Shown piece after piece: positions 11,783 to 23,231 of a DNA stretch of 64,000 nt. Position 1 is the stretch's first letter, and the number at the start of each line of letters is the position of its first letter. The stretch spans positions 2,790,001 to 2,854,000 of the forward strand of contig OX337240.1 of assembly GCA_946965045.2 (NCBI GenBank), given 5' to 3'. Source of the stretch: Epithemia pelagica. Taxonomy: Eukaryota > Bacillariophyta > Bacillariophyceae > Surirellales > Surirellaceae. The position numbers were made by a program, and so were the translations under genes. Under the pieces are notes generated by a model. It was not told the DNA's origin and ran no database searches. It saw only the letters and a list, made by a program, of their open reading frames with translations.

Positions 11783-13150
11783 CCTTTTGGTTATTCTTCC
11801 TTTGTTTGGTACGTAGCAACGAGGAGCTTGCAAGAGGAAGAATGGTTTGTTTGATGCGAGTCTCTCTCTTCTCTTTTCTTGTTGTTGTTGTTTTGTGTGA
11901 ATCGATACAATCAAATCAAATCAACGGCATGAAAGAAGGGCGAGAGAAAGAGGAACCAGAAGCAGGTTGTCGTCTCTCGGACTGAGAGAAATGAATCCAA
12001 GTTCGGGAGACAAACAATGATTCGTCTTGTTCGCTTTGTGTGTGAGAGAGCGAGAAGAAAAAAAGTTGTGTTGTTGTTAACAAACACCAACGAGGCTTGG
12101 TGGTTGCTCCAAAATGAGAACGCTTGTTGACGACGAATTAATTACAAACAGAAGCAGAATAATATCAACACAACGATGATGAATTGAGTCGAGTTGACAA
12201 GAGAATCCTATGGACCATTCGCCTTCGCACAGTTCGCGTTGTGGTTTGTGGTGCTTGGAGAATTTATGAGCCTTCTCAACTGCACTGCCGCTGCTAGCTA
12301 TTGTAGCACCAAGCAACCTGCATCCGTGCAACACTTTTGAAGCCAACACTCTTGTTGCCAGACTCCCTTGTCTGCCTTGTCCTTTGCAAAGGACAAGTTC
12401 AACGATAGAAGCGAGAAACGCAAAGAACTTGTAGCCGCAAGTAGTAGGTCTCGGCAAACAAAAAGAGAGACGTGGATTGATCGGAGCTCGGAAGAGGGAG
12501 GAAGGAGTCCACGTCGAAGAGTCTTTTCAACTTCACCTCTTCCGACGCATGGATATAAATGCCACATGAGACCACGTAAGATCCGACACGGGACTCGATG
12601 AACACTGACGTGGTGATCTTCAGTCGTGGACTCGTGGCGAAGCGGCAGTGAGCCCCCAAGAAAACGATGTCACTCACGACACCATCTGGTTTGCTTCGCA
12701 TCCATCTGTTCGCATCCCGTCGTCGGGGAATTTTTGTGATTGGTCCACTCCATCATCCTTCGGATTTTTGTATAGGCTCAATCTGTATTAGGCATCTTGA
12801 CGTTGCTTCCACGGTTGCACTCGTCATCTCGCCCTCTTCTTGTTCTTTGTGCGAACTTTTCCGCGCCCAGAGAAGATTCCAAATCCAGACGGATGGCCAG
12901 GCAGACGGTTAAGGCGACCGCATCACATGGAGCAGGTAGCTACCTCTAGTACTCCTAGTTCCTCTATGAGTAAAAGGCATTTAGGAAGACAATCGCCGAG
13001 GCGACCTAAGCCTGGTTCTCATAATGCGTTTGTTCTCGACATTTATTTTTTGGTGTCAATATTCATGTGCATTTTGAACTAGGTAGGTAGCTTCAAGAGC
13101 CATCCACTACTTTAGGTTTTTTCGCCGTCACCACCACCATTGGTGTTTTG
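11783..13150. other. No gene recognised
   Basis: Immediately upstream of the hypothetical gene are pyrimidine/purine-rich and TTG-rich stretches typical of a 5' UTR and promoter. The remainder contains only short overlapping ORFs in all frames with no recognisable domain, repeat or RNA gene. Confidence 0.5.
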
Positions 13151-13165
13151 CGACACGCCGCTTCT

Positions 13166-13527
13166 TCATGGCTCTAGGGCCAGCAGTCCGGCCATGGCGG
13201 CGGCCACAATGCTAGCCCAATGCTGCTGTTGAAAGCCAAACGATGGAATGGCTGCCAGGAGGTATCCAACTGGATGGACGACGGTGGCCGTCAGAACCAT
13301 GGTGTGCGATACGGCGTCTTGCCTCACAAAGGATGCACCACACAGGGTGGCCAAACAAATCCGAAACCGTGTACAACCAAAAACCAAAGGTGGCCTCCTC
13401 ACTCGCCTTCCATTTGGTTGGGGAAACGTCCCAATCCCTGGTACACCCAGTGGGGATGATCCAATACGGCCATCACTGCGGGAAGACCCGCTCCGAGTCC
13501 GACAGCTCCAATCAACCATGATTTCAT
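13166..13527 (-). pseudogene. Remnant of a small membrane protein gene
   Basis: Three minus-strand frames in succession give hydrophobic, protein-like segments: MKSWLIGAVGLGAGLPAVMA then DHPHWVYQGLGRFPNQ, then EATFGFWLYTVSDLFGHPVW in a second frame, then HTMVLTATVVHPVGYLLAAI in a third, ending at a stop at 13166. At least two frame changes are needed to join them, with no good splice sites between, so this is probably a decayed gene for a protein with about four membrane segments. Family not recognised. Confidence 0.4.
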
Positions 13528-14028
13528 GGCGTCCTTCGAGTGTAGCAACATGATAGGATGGATGAGTCAATCCATCAATTCTGTGGTATTGTTATCATCA
13601 TTTGCCATCACCCCTGCATCTCCAGATTTTGTGGTGTTGTGTGTAGGTGCCGCAAGAGATTCCCAAGAACTCCCTAGGATTCCCAAGAATTCTCAGACGC
13701 ACGTTTCGGTCTAGAGATGAGAAACGCGACCAAACAGGAGGGGTGGCCGATCGACACACACGCCGGACGAAACAAAGTCTCTCTCAAGATTAATTTGGCC
13801 CTAGTGTGGAGCAAGATGGATTGGTTGCGGTACACTCCTTCATTTGCAAAGTAGATGAAAAGACGAGAAAGTCTCTAATGCAAAAAGAGTGAAACGTGTT
13901 ATCTTACAAGGAATAGAAACTGTTTCATCATCCATTGTAAGAAAGAATTGGCAAAACATTTGTCTCCCAACCGTCCAAAATCCCATGTTCTCCATGCATC
14001 CCGATGGAACATTCCACCAGGACTATTT
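13528..14028. other. No gene recognised
   Basis: Short intergenic region between the membrane-protein remnant and the LRR gene 3' end. It holds a small direct repeat of ATTCCCAAGAA-type sequence near 13657-13690 and nothing else that can be named. Confidence 0.4.
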
Positions 14029-15666
14029 TTACGCACAAGGTGGACAACATTGGCGGGGTCCATTCTTTTTTCTTGTCGTCGTCGTTTGTTGTTTGCCAGT
14101 TGGGACGAGTGGGGCCGAGGATCGAGCCGCCACTGATTGCGGTTGAGTGGTAGTGGCGTCTTGTCTTTGTCTTTGTTGTGTTGTGCTGGTTGTTGTTGCT
14201 GGAACGACCAAGCGATGGACAGTAGTCGTCCACAACAAGAACGCAATACTGGTCCCACCGGGACGTTGATGGACCTGTTCCAACCAGTAGGGCAACACGT
14301 CTTGTTGCTGGTCCAGTGGTTGGTCGTCCAACAAGGCTTGTAGGTGCGTGCGAGGCCCTTGATTGGCGCGCAAATAAAAGTCGACTTGCTTCCACAAGTG
14401 CAACGACTTGGCGGCAGTGGTGGCGGTTGCGGTACCTTTTTGCTTGGACGACACCAAGAGGGGTTGCACGCGATCCAAAATGCGCGTCAAGGTCGTATTC
14501 GAGTGTTGCAAGGCTTGCAACAAGACGTTGCCACAGCCATTCGTCGTGCCACCGCCGTCTTGCAAAATCCACTGCTCCGTCCCATCCATCAAGAGGGCTC
14601 GCAAGCCTGTGTTGTAGGGCACGGCTTGCAACACGGCGCGACAATCGGCGTGGGTGAGACGGGTATCGACCAAACACAAGGTATCCAAGGTTTGTTGTCG
14701 CTGCACAAGACGGGCCAAACTGGGACCGCTGTGGGTCAAGGGATTGCGTGAGACAAACAGTCGTTGTAACGTGGTATTGGCCAACAAGCCCTGGTCGACC
14801 AACAGTTGGAGGGCCGTCGAGTCCAATTGGTTGTGTCGCAACGACAATTCCACCAACGTTTGATTCCGTTGCAGCAATTGAGCCACGGCGGGAGCATCGT
14901 CCGTGGCATTCAAGTCCATGCGTTCCAGATGCAAGGTGGTTAGGGATCGATTCAAGGAAGTGGCCATGAGAAATTGTCGTCGTTCTTGCGGTGTCAATGT
15001 GACGTGGGACAAGACCAGACGGGTCAAGGATCGGGAGACAACCGTGGCGGCCAAGAGCGAAATCAAGGCCGAGTGCGCTTCAAAGTGCACATGATGTAAG
15101 GTAATGGAGTTTAAGGCGGACGTGGGACTGGTAATCAAACGACTCAATGCTTGACAGGCTGGTACGCTCAAGGACACGTGGGCCAAATGAATGGATTCGA
15201 GGCGGGGATTGCCAAAGACGGCCGATGGGACACTCAGCGCTTGTGTGCGTTGTTGTTGTGGTGGTCCTTCTCGTCCAAAATGGTCGGCTGGTTCTTCTTC
15301 TTCTTCTTCTTTTCCTTGGGGGTTGGATGGCTCGTCAATGTCATTCTCGGGTGGTACAACGACACAAAGGTTTCGAAGTGTGACGGAGTGCAAGTGTTGA
15401 TTGCGCGCCATGGTGGTGGCCAACGTTTGGGCCAAACTGGTCGTCAATGTGGCATTTTGAAACGTCAAGGAAGGAGCCGACGCATTGGTTTGCAAGGCGA
15501 GCAACAATCGACGCGCCGCTTGCGGTCGTAAGGCTGATCGATTCCACCCCGTCCCATCCATATACACGGGGCTCGTCCACGTATTGCGTCGCAACTCCTC
15601 TTCGGCCTCGTTCAACCAAGTCAGGTCCAACTTGGACGCTCCGCCATGCCAAAAGGTATACCGCAT
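14029..15666 (-). CDS. Leucine-rich-repeat (ribonuclease-inhibitor type) protein, 545 aa
   Basis: The start is the first in-frame ATG (MRYTFWHGGASKLD); the open frame upstream of it has no ATG. Residues ~60-400 hold repeated LRR units of the RNI kind, for example SLTRLVLSHVTLT, SLTTLHLERMDLN, TLVELSLRHNQLD and TLQRLFVSRNPL. A charged poly-E insertion interrupts the array near residue 130. The C-terminal ~150 residues are a helical-looking domain with YWLEQVHQ and FLLWTTTVHRL, then a Q/T/P-rich tail ending CCPPC. Proteins of this layout are abundant in diatoms and have mostly unassigned roles in protein-protein binding. If a non-ATG upstream extension were used, it would add a hydrophobic segment (about 15680-15720) that could anchor the protein in a membrane, but nothing shows this is used. 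Confidence 0.75.
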   Translation of the reverse strand: MRYTFWHGGASKLDLTWLNEAEEELRRNTWTSPVYMDGTGWNRSALRPQAARRLLLALQTNASAPSLTFQNATLTTSLAQTLATTMARNQHLHSVTLRNLCVVVPPENDIDEPSNPQGKEEEEEEPADHFGREGPPQQQRTQALSVPSAVFGNPRLESIHLAHVSLSVPACQALSRLITSPTSALNSITLHHVHFEAHSALISLLAATVVSRSLTRLVLSHVTLTPQERRQFLMATSLNRSLTTLHLERMDLNATDDAPAVAQLLQRNQTLVELSLRHNQLDSTALQLLVDQGLLANTTLQRLFVSRNPLTHSGPSLARLVQRQQTLDTLCLVDTRLTHADCRAVLQAVPYNTGLRALLMDGTEQWILQDGGGTTNGCGNVLLQALQHSNTTLTRILDRVQPLLVSSKQKGTATATTAAKSLHLWKQVDFYLRANQGPRTHLQALLDDQPLDQQQDVLPYWLEQVHQRPGGTSIAFLLWTTTVHRLVVPATTTSTTQQRQRQDATTTQPQSVAARSSAPLVPTGKQQTTTTRKKNGPRQCCPPCA

Positions 15667-17176
15667 ACTGGAAAGAACTACAACAAGAACAACAATAAGA
15701 ATAATGCAAGAGAGGTACAGGTATGTAGAATGGAGATAGGAAGGGCTGCTCTCTGCTCGTGGTGTGGAAAGTGGCGTGCCCAAACAATGACATAGAGGAG
15801 AATATCATTGAATGTTGGAGCAAACAGTGACACGTCATACTCGTAATCGTGTGGTATTGGAGTGCTGTAAGTCATCCCAGGAAAATATCTCTGACGCGAA
15901 CGACGTGTTCTGAGTTCGGCGGCCAAGATTCGTGTTCGTGGTCTTCTTACAACCAGGCGCGAATTGAAGTAAGTCACTCCAAAACTGAAAGGATTAAAGC
16001 TGAAAATCGAATATCAATAGCTAAGGATTCCAAGACGTGGTGACTCCCAAAGTCCACGTCAGAGAAAAAGTTCGTATGATTTTGAGATTTGGTAGGTCAT
16101 GTTCAAAGTGATATAGTACTGTATAACTATCCTTAGAGATTTGTGTACTCAAAGACGCCACGACATTTCTCAAAATATTGTTGGGCCTACTAGTCTTCCA
16201 ATACAGCCATCATTCCGCCTTTCGGTCTTGTTTGCAGCATTCCACCGAATGCAATTTGGTTGGGGTCATCACAGAACTCCGTCTGGATTGCGTCCGGCTA
16301 TCCATGAGGAAGCTACCCAAAATATAGTTCGCTAGCTTAGAGGACGACTCCATAATAACCCTTCCCTAACGTTTGGTAAACGGTAGAGTAACGGTTTCGT
16401 GTGTTCCTTTTCGCCATGAATGACACGCGAACACACATGGCTGCTTTCTTGGTTGCAGTTCCAGTTTCCGCAAGGTTTCTCTCCAAGCCACAAAGAAGAG
16501 GTTCCAATCCTAGTTCAGAATTGCCATCCTTGACATACGAGAAGCCGACAAGAATATAGAGAACCAACGCAACGAAACGAACTCTGGAGTGGTGAATCTT
16601 GTTGGTGGCTTGTTTGTCACAAGGTTACGGGTGTGTTTTTGCGTCGATTGGAGGTGGTTCCAGTTCGGAACGGGTGTCGTCGTTCCTGGATTGGTTGGTT
16701 GGGTCGGCTTGTTCTTTGTGGCTCGAGTCATTGATTGGGGTGGCAGGTCTTCTTGTGGGGCGCTAGTAGTGTTGGTGGTTTTCTCTTTTCTACCTGGTTT
16801 CGGGTGTGTGTCCAGTTTCTCCAGCATCGACCACCCAAACAGTGCCAATTTTTGATTGTTTTTGTTGGGTGGCTGCGGCGGCTGCCTTCCTTGTTGTTGG
16901 CTCTCTCTCGATCTCTCGATCTCTCTGTTCCTACCAAGACACTGTAGTGGTTCCACCTACCAACGAGTGTTTGTTTGGTTCGCCATTGCGGCTTTTTTTT
17001 GGTTCTCCCTTCCAATTCACAGTTGAAAGCAATTTTGATTTCTTGCGCGCACACATACCAGTTTGGAAAGTTGTGCTCCAAGAAACATTCTTGGTGGTCG
17101 ACCAAACTAGTTTTTGTTCTATTCTTGTTCCTTTTTGTTCCCTTGAAAGTGATCCTTGGCCCCACGGAGGAGGAAG
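15667..17176. other. Non-coding region upstream of LRR and kinase genes
   Basis: The divergent LRR and kinase genes share this 1.5-kb spacer. Only short overlapping ORFs are present; the long minus-strand frames near 16.5-17.6 kb run antisense into the kinase and look like shadows. A TC/TTG-rich tract before 17177 fits a kinase 5' UTR. Confidence 0.5.
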
Positions 17177-19250
17177 ATGAGTCAGTCTTTTGTTTCTCGC
17201 ACCACCACCACTCCTCCCCAACGCCTCGTGGCGGCCCATTCGGCCTCGTCCTCCTTGTGCATTGCCAGTCAGGGCTGTGTCCAACAATGTGCGGCGCGCA
17301 CTCAAATTTGTCCCTGGTCGGCCCTGGTGGCCGCTCGGGCCGTGTCGGTGGCATTGGAACGATTGGGACAGGATTCGACCCTCTTTTCTTCTTGTGCGAC
17401 GGCGCCCTTTTGTCAAGTATCCCCCGAATCGGTCCACGTGGGAGACTTGTTGGGCGAAGGAGGTTTTTCGCAGGTCCATGTGTGTACCGTGGAATTCCCA
17501 GAAACGAAAGATGAGGCGACATTCCCATCACAATCATCACGACAACCACAACACGACAACGGAGGAACAGCACCCTCGGCCGCACTCCTGGTATCTTCCT
17601 TAGGTTCACGGACACGGCGACGAAGAAGGAGACGCTCGTCTCGTGTCACTCTCCCAGAAAATGCCTCGACAAGGACACTTGCTCCTACTCAAAAAGAAGA
17701 AGAAGAAGATCAAGAAGAAAAAAGAAACCACACTATGGACAGGAACGCCTGCACGGATACGGATGCACCCCCATCAAATGTACCACCACCACAACCAAGA
17801 GGACGCAAGGAGTTGGCTCTCAAATTTCTCAAGCCATCCGCCTTGCGCGATGCCTCGCAATTCAAACATGGAGCGGCTGATTTGGCCGTGGAGGCCTACT
17901 TTTTACAACGGTTGCAGCATCCCCACATTATTGCCTTGCATGGCATCGCGGCCGGTTCCATGGAGGCCAATATTTGGAAGGGCGCCCTCCATCCCACTCA
18001 ACCCACGCAAGGCTTGTTTTTGCTCTTGGATCGATTGGTGGAAACCTTGGAACAAAAAATTCAAACCTGGCGACAGGAAGAAACCAAACGATTTGTTCTG
18101 AGTCATCCCGTCGGAAGCAGCCACACGACTGGTAATCCCTACGTGCCATCCTCCTCCCCTTCTTCAACCATGTCGTCGTCTTGGTGGAACCAAGGGACGA
18201 ATAGCAACCTGTCCAACACGACCACCAGCAGCAGTGGTGCTACTACTGCTACTACGACCAGCTTGTCCATTACCAATTCGTCCTCGTCGTCGTCCTCCTC
18301 CTCGTCCTCCTTTTTGGTTGAATACCGCCATGCCAAACGACGACAATTGTTGGAACGATTGCAAATTGCGGTGCAGATTGCCTTGGCCTTGGAATATTTG
18401 CATTCCAATCACGTCTTGTTTCGCGATTTGAAACCCGAAAATATTGGCTTGGATCCCCACGGTCAAGTGAAATTGTTTGATTTTGGCTTGGCCAAGGAAT
18501 ACAAAGTGTCCAAACTCACGCAAACACCCTATCAACTCACGGGACAGACTGGATCACGACGATATATGGTACGGCAAAACCGTGACACGTGTAGTGTCCA
18601 TGGAAACCAAAGGAACCATGCCATTTTCTGTCTACGAAAAAGTCATGCACACATCTCACCCGTCTGGATTTTCCCGTTTGTATCTATCGTCTCTCTCGTT
18701 ACGCGTTGTCCTTTTTGTGTATTGCTTGGCTTGTGTCCGTCTTTTTGGTCGTTTTCTTCCTCTCTGTCCTCGTGGGTTCAGGCTCCGGAGGTGGCACGAG
18801 GGTCTCGCACCTATGATTTGACGGTGGATGTGTATAGTTTTGGTATTTTGTTGTGGGAATTGTGTGCCGCGACCAAACCCTTTTATGGATACAGTACCAA
18901 CAAGCACATGCAACGAGTCGTCCTACAAGGAGAACGACCGGCCATGGATGTCTTGCACACACAGCATTGGCCCTTGCCATTGCAAACTCTCATGAAACAG
19001 TGTTGGTCGGCCACGCCCAGTCACCGACCATCCTGTTCGGAAATTGTGGCCGTTTTGGAACGGACTCGGGGAGGACACATTGATGACCATCAGGGTGGTG
19101 GACGGAGTACCAATTTCACCCAAGACCATTATCAATGGGCACGACAATCCTCACCGGAAGAAATTAATCTCTTGCTTGGCTTGCAACCACCTCGACATGC
19201 CTCGCTTCAACAACAGCAACGGCTGAAACGTCGACAACAACGACGACGGC

Positions 19251-19285
<35 letters not shown>

Positions 19286-20563
19286 CGTCCCTTGTTACTC
19301 CAATCCGAAGAGGAGGATCGTGCCAGTAGTAGTAGTACGACGTTGTCCTGGCGACAAGCTCCCGGAAAACAGAAATCCACCATGGAACAACCACCAGGAC
19401 AACTTGCACTACAACGAGGTCCATCGTGGCGCTGGTCTTCGCCCTTCGGGTTTCCGTTGTCGTCGTTATGGACCAATCGGAACAACATTGGTGTGCGCAC
19501 CTTTACATCCAGCCAAGGCCGGGGAGGAAATTGGGCTCGTCGTCAAATGCTTCGAGATGCACATCAACCCGTTGGTACAAGGAGTGAAATGGAAATGAGA
19601 TTGGAGGATGACGACGATGGTCATGATGATGTCACGTTTAAAAGTGGACAACGTCGCCGTTCACCTATCCAAACTAGCAGCAGCAGCAAGAGTCTTGCAT
19701 CGCGAACCTCCCTCAATGCAACCAATGCCAAGTATCTATACTCCTTGTTTCGACGCCACAAGGCTCGGTCCAACCGACGTAACAACAAGCACCGTATTTT
19801 GAGTCGCACATGGAATGTACCATCCTGGACCAGACCTATTTCCTGGTGGAAATTTTGGAAGAAATCGTCGACCAACTTGTTACTACCATCAAGGACGACA
19901 AGATTGGCCTCGGCCGATCGACCTGCTACTGACCGTACTAACACGCAAGGAAGACCGTTCTCACAGGACAACGGGGTCATGGTCCCCCCAAACAATCCTG
20001 TCGAAACCTCCACCGCGCCCGAAGTGACAATGCCTGTCATGGTAGTAAATGAGTCACCGCATGTCCAATTCGTTGAACCAGAACTAGCGGATAGACATGT
20101 TCGCCAACGCATACTACCACAACAACGCCAACAGGGACCACATTTATCTTCTGCGCCGCCAATGGCTACGGTGCTCCCCGCCACAACTGCCATCCCCGTA
20201 TCGATGGTATATCCAGATGCTCGTCGGCCTGCTGCGACGCCGCAACGTTCCACCATCCCGAGTAGTCGACAGATTCCGGCCAACCGGTTGGTAAACAATC
20301 TCCGTGATACCAATGACAATCAGGACCACGACGACGACATGGCCAAATCCTTCCACTCAACCCAACGGGGTAGTGACGAGGTTTGGTCTGGTCTTGGCGA
20401 CCGATCCCACACAGTAGTCGTTGACCGCATGTGGACGGAATCTTCGGTTGTTGTTCTTGCTACGGTGGTGATGGCACTTTCCATGACGGTTTGGTGGATG
20501 GGCGTCTGGTGGAACCTTTTGACCACAACCAGAAATGGACAAGCGACGTTGCGGCAAGACTAA
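17177..20563 (+). CDS. TKL-like protein kinase with poly-Q linker and C-terminal membrane segment
   Basis: The start is the first ATG in frame (MSQSFVSR). An intron, 18569-18781 (213 nt, GTACGG...TTCAG), is inferred because its removal restores [12 protein letters not shown] in the activation segment; it keeps the frame, giving 1057 residues. Kinase landmarks: glycine loop [10 protein letters not shown] (~90), ALKFL lysine (~215) after a long low-complexity insert, FRDLKPEN in place of HRD (~414), DFG in LFDFGLAKE (~433), APE, and [13 protein letters not shown]. Catalytic D, N and DFG are kept, so it is probably active on Ser/Thr. The tail has a CAA-coded poly-Q run and one strong hydrophobic segment [19 protein letters not shown] (~1018-1038). 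The last ~290 codons were copied to 8.0-8.9 kb. An 8-nt insertion near 19812 relative to that copy means the tail frame may not be ancestral. Confidence 0.75.
19250..19286 (+). repeat. CAA microsatellite encoding poly-Q
   Basis: Uninterrupted CAA units inside the kinase linker code for about twelve glutamines. It is a length-variable site by nature. Confidence 0.9.
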
Positions 20564-20826
20564 AGATAATTATTTGGGGCGCATTCGCTTCTCGATTCTG
20601 ATGTGTGTGTGGATCCAGGCTCTACCGATGATACATTACGTCCTGGTAACTTCGGGAAAACTTGTTGTCAGGAAGATTTTTGGTATGTACAAAGCATTGA
20701 AAGCAGCGACAATCACAACTAGCAAAAGTGCATTCCACAACAACAATATTAAGATTTTCTACCTATGCGTTTCGGTTGGCAAGCAAACTGGAACGCTTTT
20801 GTTTCCAAAAGAGGCAAGCTGGTTGC

Positions 20827-21693
20827 CTACATTCTAGAAGCTGCGGATTTTTCAATGGTTTCCTGAACCGTCTTGGATCCATCGGCATGGATGGTTGTCG
20901 AAATGGTTTTCTTGGTGCCATCATGAAATTCTTGAGTTTCTACCTGGGTGGTACCGGGTAGAGTGCTCGTGACATTCGTTTGTGTGGCATTGTTTTCCTC
21001 GTCATCCAACACTTTCACGACCGGCGCAGCCGTGGATGTCGTTGTAGACAGGACGGGAGGACCGACATGGTTTTCGCTTTCGCTGTAGCACTTTTCAAAG
21101 CGTTCCGAATTGGTAAAGCGAAAGACAAGACACGAGACTATCATCCACAAGGCACTGGACACAAACAACATGGCAGCCCAGGCTTCCCAGGCACAATCCG
21201 ACGATACACATGCATCTTCTGCTCGTACCACCAATACAATGGCCCAGATCAAGTCAATGAGCGACACGACTGCGGCCAAGGAGGCAGTGATATTCAAGTG
21301 AACTTTACCCAGGCGGGCACACCATACAACTTGTAGAACAATCATGGCAGTCAATCCCATCACGATGGCAATGACGCCGCCAAACGAAAGGACAAAGGCA
21401 AAAATCGACAAGATTTGAGCCGTCATGAGCATGGGATCCTTATAAATACTGTGGATGGACATGGAAGTTGTCGTAGAACCAGCCATGTATAGAAAATGGA
21501 GACAAAAACAGGATTAACAATGACAGTATCGTGAGTAATGCAATATATCCAGAGTTGTATTCACAATCTTCTTTGTTATCATGGATACTATTCCACGCCT
21601 CTTGTTGGAATGGGGAACTGCGCAAGCCAGTAACAGCAAAACCCAACAACAAGACCATCCGACACCAACACTGGGTACTTACCAGCAAGGCAT
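20827..21693 (-). CDS. Four-TM microexon-family protein, intact, 210 aa
   Basis: Exon 1 is only 11 nt (21693-21683, ATGCCTTGCTG) with donor GTAAGT; exon 2 runs 21448-20827 after acceptor CCACAG. The spliced start is MPCCIYKDPMLMTAQ. Four hydrophobic segments follow: ILSIFAFVLSFGGVIAIVMG, TAMIVLQVVWC, an ASLAAVVSLIDLIWAIVLVV segment, and an AMLFVSSALWMIVSCLVF segment, with a short acidic Cys-containing loop (EDACVSSDCAWEAW). The tail is S/T-rich and ends with the family signature DGTKKTISTTIHADGSK. Reading through the first intron stops at once (TGG-TAA), so splicing decides expression. Adjacent N-terminal cysteines could be S-acylated (inference). The topology resembles claudin/MARVEL-like tetraspans, but homology is not established. 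It is convergent with the kinase gene, 263 bp away. Confidence 0.8.
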
Positions 21694-21805
21694 GATTGAT
21701 TGTTTTCAACGTTTGGAATAGGACGCAAGGACGATCAGATGGAGTAGTCGGAGTGAGAGAGAGAGCAAATTGGTTTTTGTGAGACAAAAATGTCGCATGA
21801 GATCT

Positions 21806-22098
21806 GGAACATAAATTGGAAGAATGAATCGTATGGAACGAGGAGGAATCTTGTGAATCGAGAGTAAGATGGAGAGTAGGTGATGTCAGCATAGGTGCAT
21901 ATAAGGGGGTAAGCCGATCCATGTTCGGCTAAGTAGGTTCAGTAAGAAAAGCTACGTAGCGTACATAAAATCCCATAGTACAACATTTCACGTAAGATGA
22001 TGCGGAACATAAATTGGAAGAATGAATCGTATGGAACGAGGAGGAATCTTGTGAATCGAGAGTAAGATGGAGAGTAGGTGATGTCAGCATAGGTGCAT
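21806..22098 (+). repeat. 95-bp direct repeat, two copies
   Basis: The sequence beginning GGAACATAAATTGG at 21806-21900 recurs at 22004-22098 without visible change, 198 bp apart. It lies upstream of the four-TM gene and is absent from the matching place in the 6-kb arm, so it arose after the segmental duplication or was lost there. Confidence 0.85.
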
Positions 22099-22509
22099 CA
22101 CATCGCATGGTAGCCGAGACGCCAAAGTTCCCCCGGGCATCCGGAAGCAGAAGCAGCCAATCACGACACGATAAATCCACGACTGAAAGTCACGGATTGC
22201 CTCCCAGCGACCATGGCGACGATGACATTCGGAAGAAACGCAATGGTAACTTCCCCCCAAGAAACTGTTCTCCGTGCAATACGGAAGGAAGAATCCGCTT
22301 CATTTTGATTCTGTTCCATCCATGAAAATCCATGGACGGTGTATGATAATTCAACCATTTCTGATTCTTAGAAGTAGCTATACACTTTGCATTGGACTGA
22401 TCCAAGAGGGATCAAAGAGAAACCACAAACCACGTTACATCATCGAGACGACATGAGCTTCTTCTTGCTGTGTTCTGGATAGCACCGTCCCATCACTGGA
22501 GCTAAAGTA

Positions 22510-22740
22510 TTAGTTCGAAAGAGCTTTTGTGGCCATTCTCGCAGCCCGAAAAGCGGCAAAAATGCTCTCGGGTGCATCGTCCACGATATCTTGGAATTTT
22601 ACAAAATTCCCCGTCATCTTCTTGCTTGCTTGTGTAATTCCATTCTGCCACAAAGTGTCTGTTGTTGTGTTGTTACACACATGTTCTGTCTCGTGTCTAT
22701 TATTATTTGAATCCACCGAAATCACGGTCGGTCGCGTCAC
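22510..22740 (-). pseudogene. C-terminal fragment of an unrecognised gene
   Basis: The minus frame ends FVKFQDIVDDAPESIFAAF-RAARMATKALSN and a matching broken version is readable at about 6270-6360 on the plus strand. Similarity at the protein level in both arms suggests a former coding tail. The upstream part has no clear start or conserved domain. It could equally be part of an exon whose other exons are missing. Confidence 0.25.
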
Positions 22741-23231
22741 AGACAGTCACGGGGATGATATGGGATCACGATCAACCGTATTGGATCCTCCCGCGCGCGT
22801 GACTCTGACTGTCTGTCTTTCCGTCAATAGTATAAGGTTTCCGGGACTAAGACCAAGACCAACTATTATTTGTGGCACGCGCGATGAGAAGCCTACATAC
22901 GGATACATATATTGGGTTTTGGGTTCAACATAGGGAGGAAATCAACGCCATGAAGAACGCCCTCTGATGAGGAGCACATGGAATCGCTGTAGTACGGTAG
23001 AGACGACGCATTCGACAAGGATGAGGAGTGTATTATTGCTTCTCTTCATGGATCCAGTGGGCATGCTGCTTGGACAATCCTCAACACAAAGAATGGACAC
23101 GCGCCCACCATTCACAAAAGAACTCCTGTATGCGTGCCAGCCAAAAACGACCCGGTGGAGGAGCCGCATTCTTTGGAAACCGACCAAACGGAAGTTCCTT
23201 GGTTGCTCCACGCAGACGTTGTTGTTTCGCA
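22741..23231. other. No gene recognised
   Basis: The stretch holds an imperfect inverted repeat, CACAGACAGTCACG (about 22738-22751) against CGTGACTCTGACTGTCTGTC (about 22798-22817), and only short ORFs. Confidence 0.4.

Larger units (their letters stand above)
19690..22600. repeat. Inverted segmental duplication, arm 2 (probable source)
   Basis: This arm mirrors 6290-8905. It contains the kinase tail, the spacer, an intact four-TM gene and its upstream sequence. Homology fades near 19690 within the kinase tail and near 22600 in an upstream ORF fragment. Confidence 0.85.

Noticed and set aside
16728-17615. 295-codon minus frame and other long frames upstream of and antisense to the 17.2-kb kinase
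   Set aside because: Low-complexity, overlaps the kinase start in antisense, no domain or plausible start context.
22738-22817. Imperfect inverted repeat considered as a terminator or transposon end
   Set aside because: Short, imperfect, without target duplication or neighbouring transposase; a chance palindrome is adequate.
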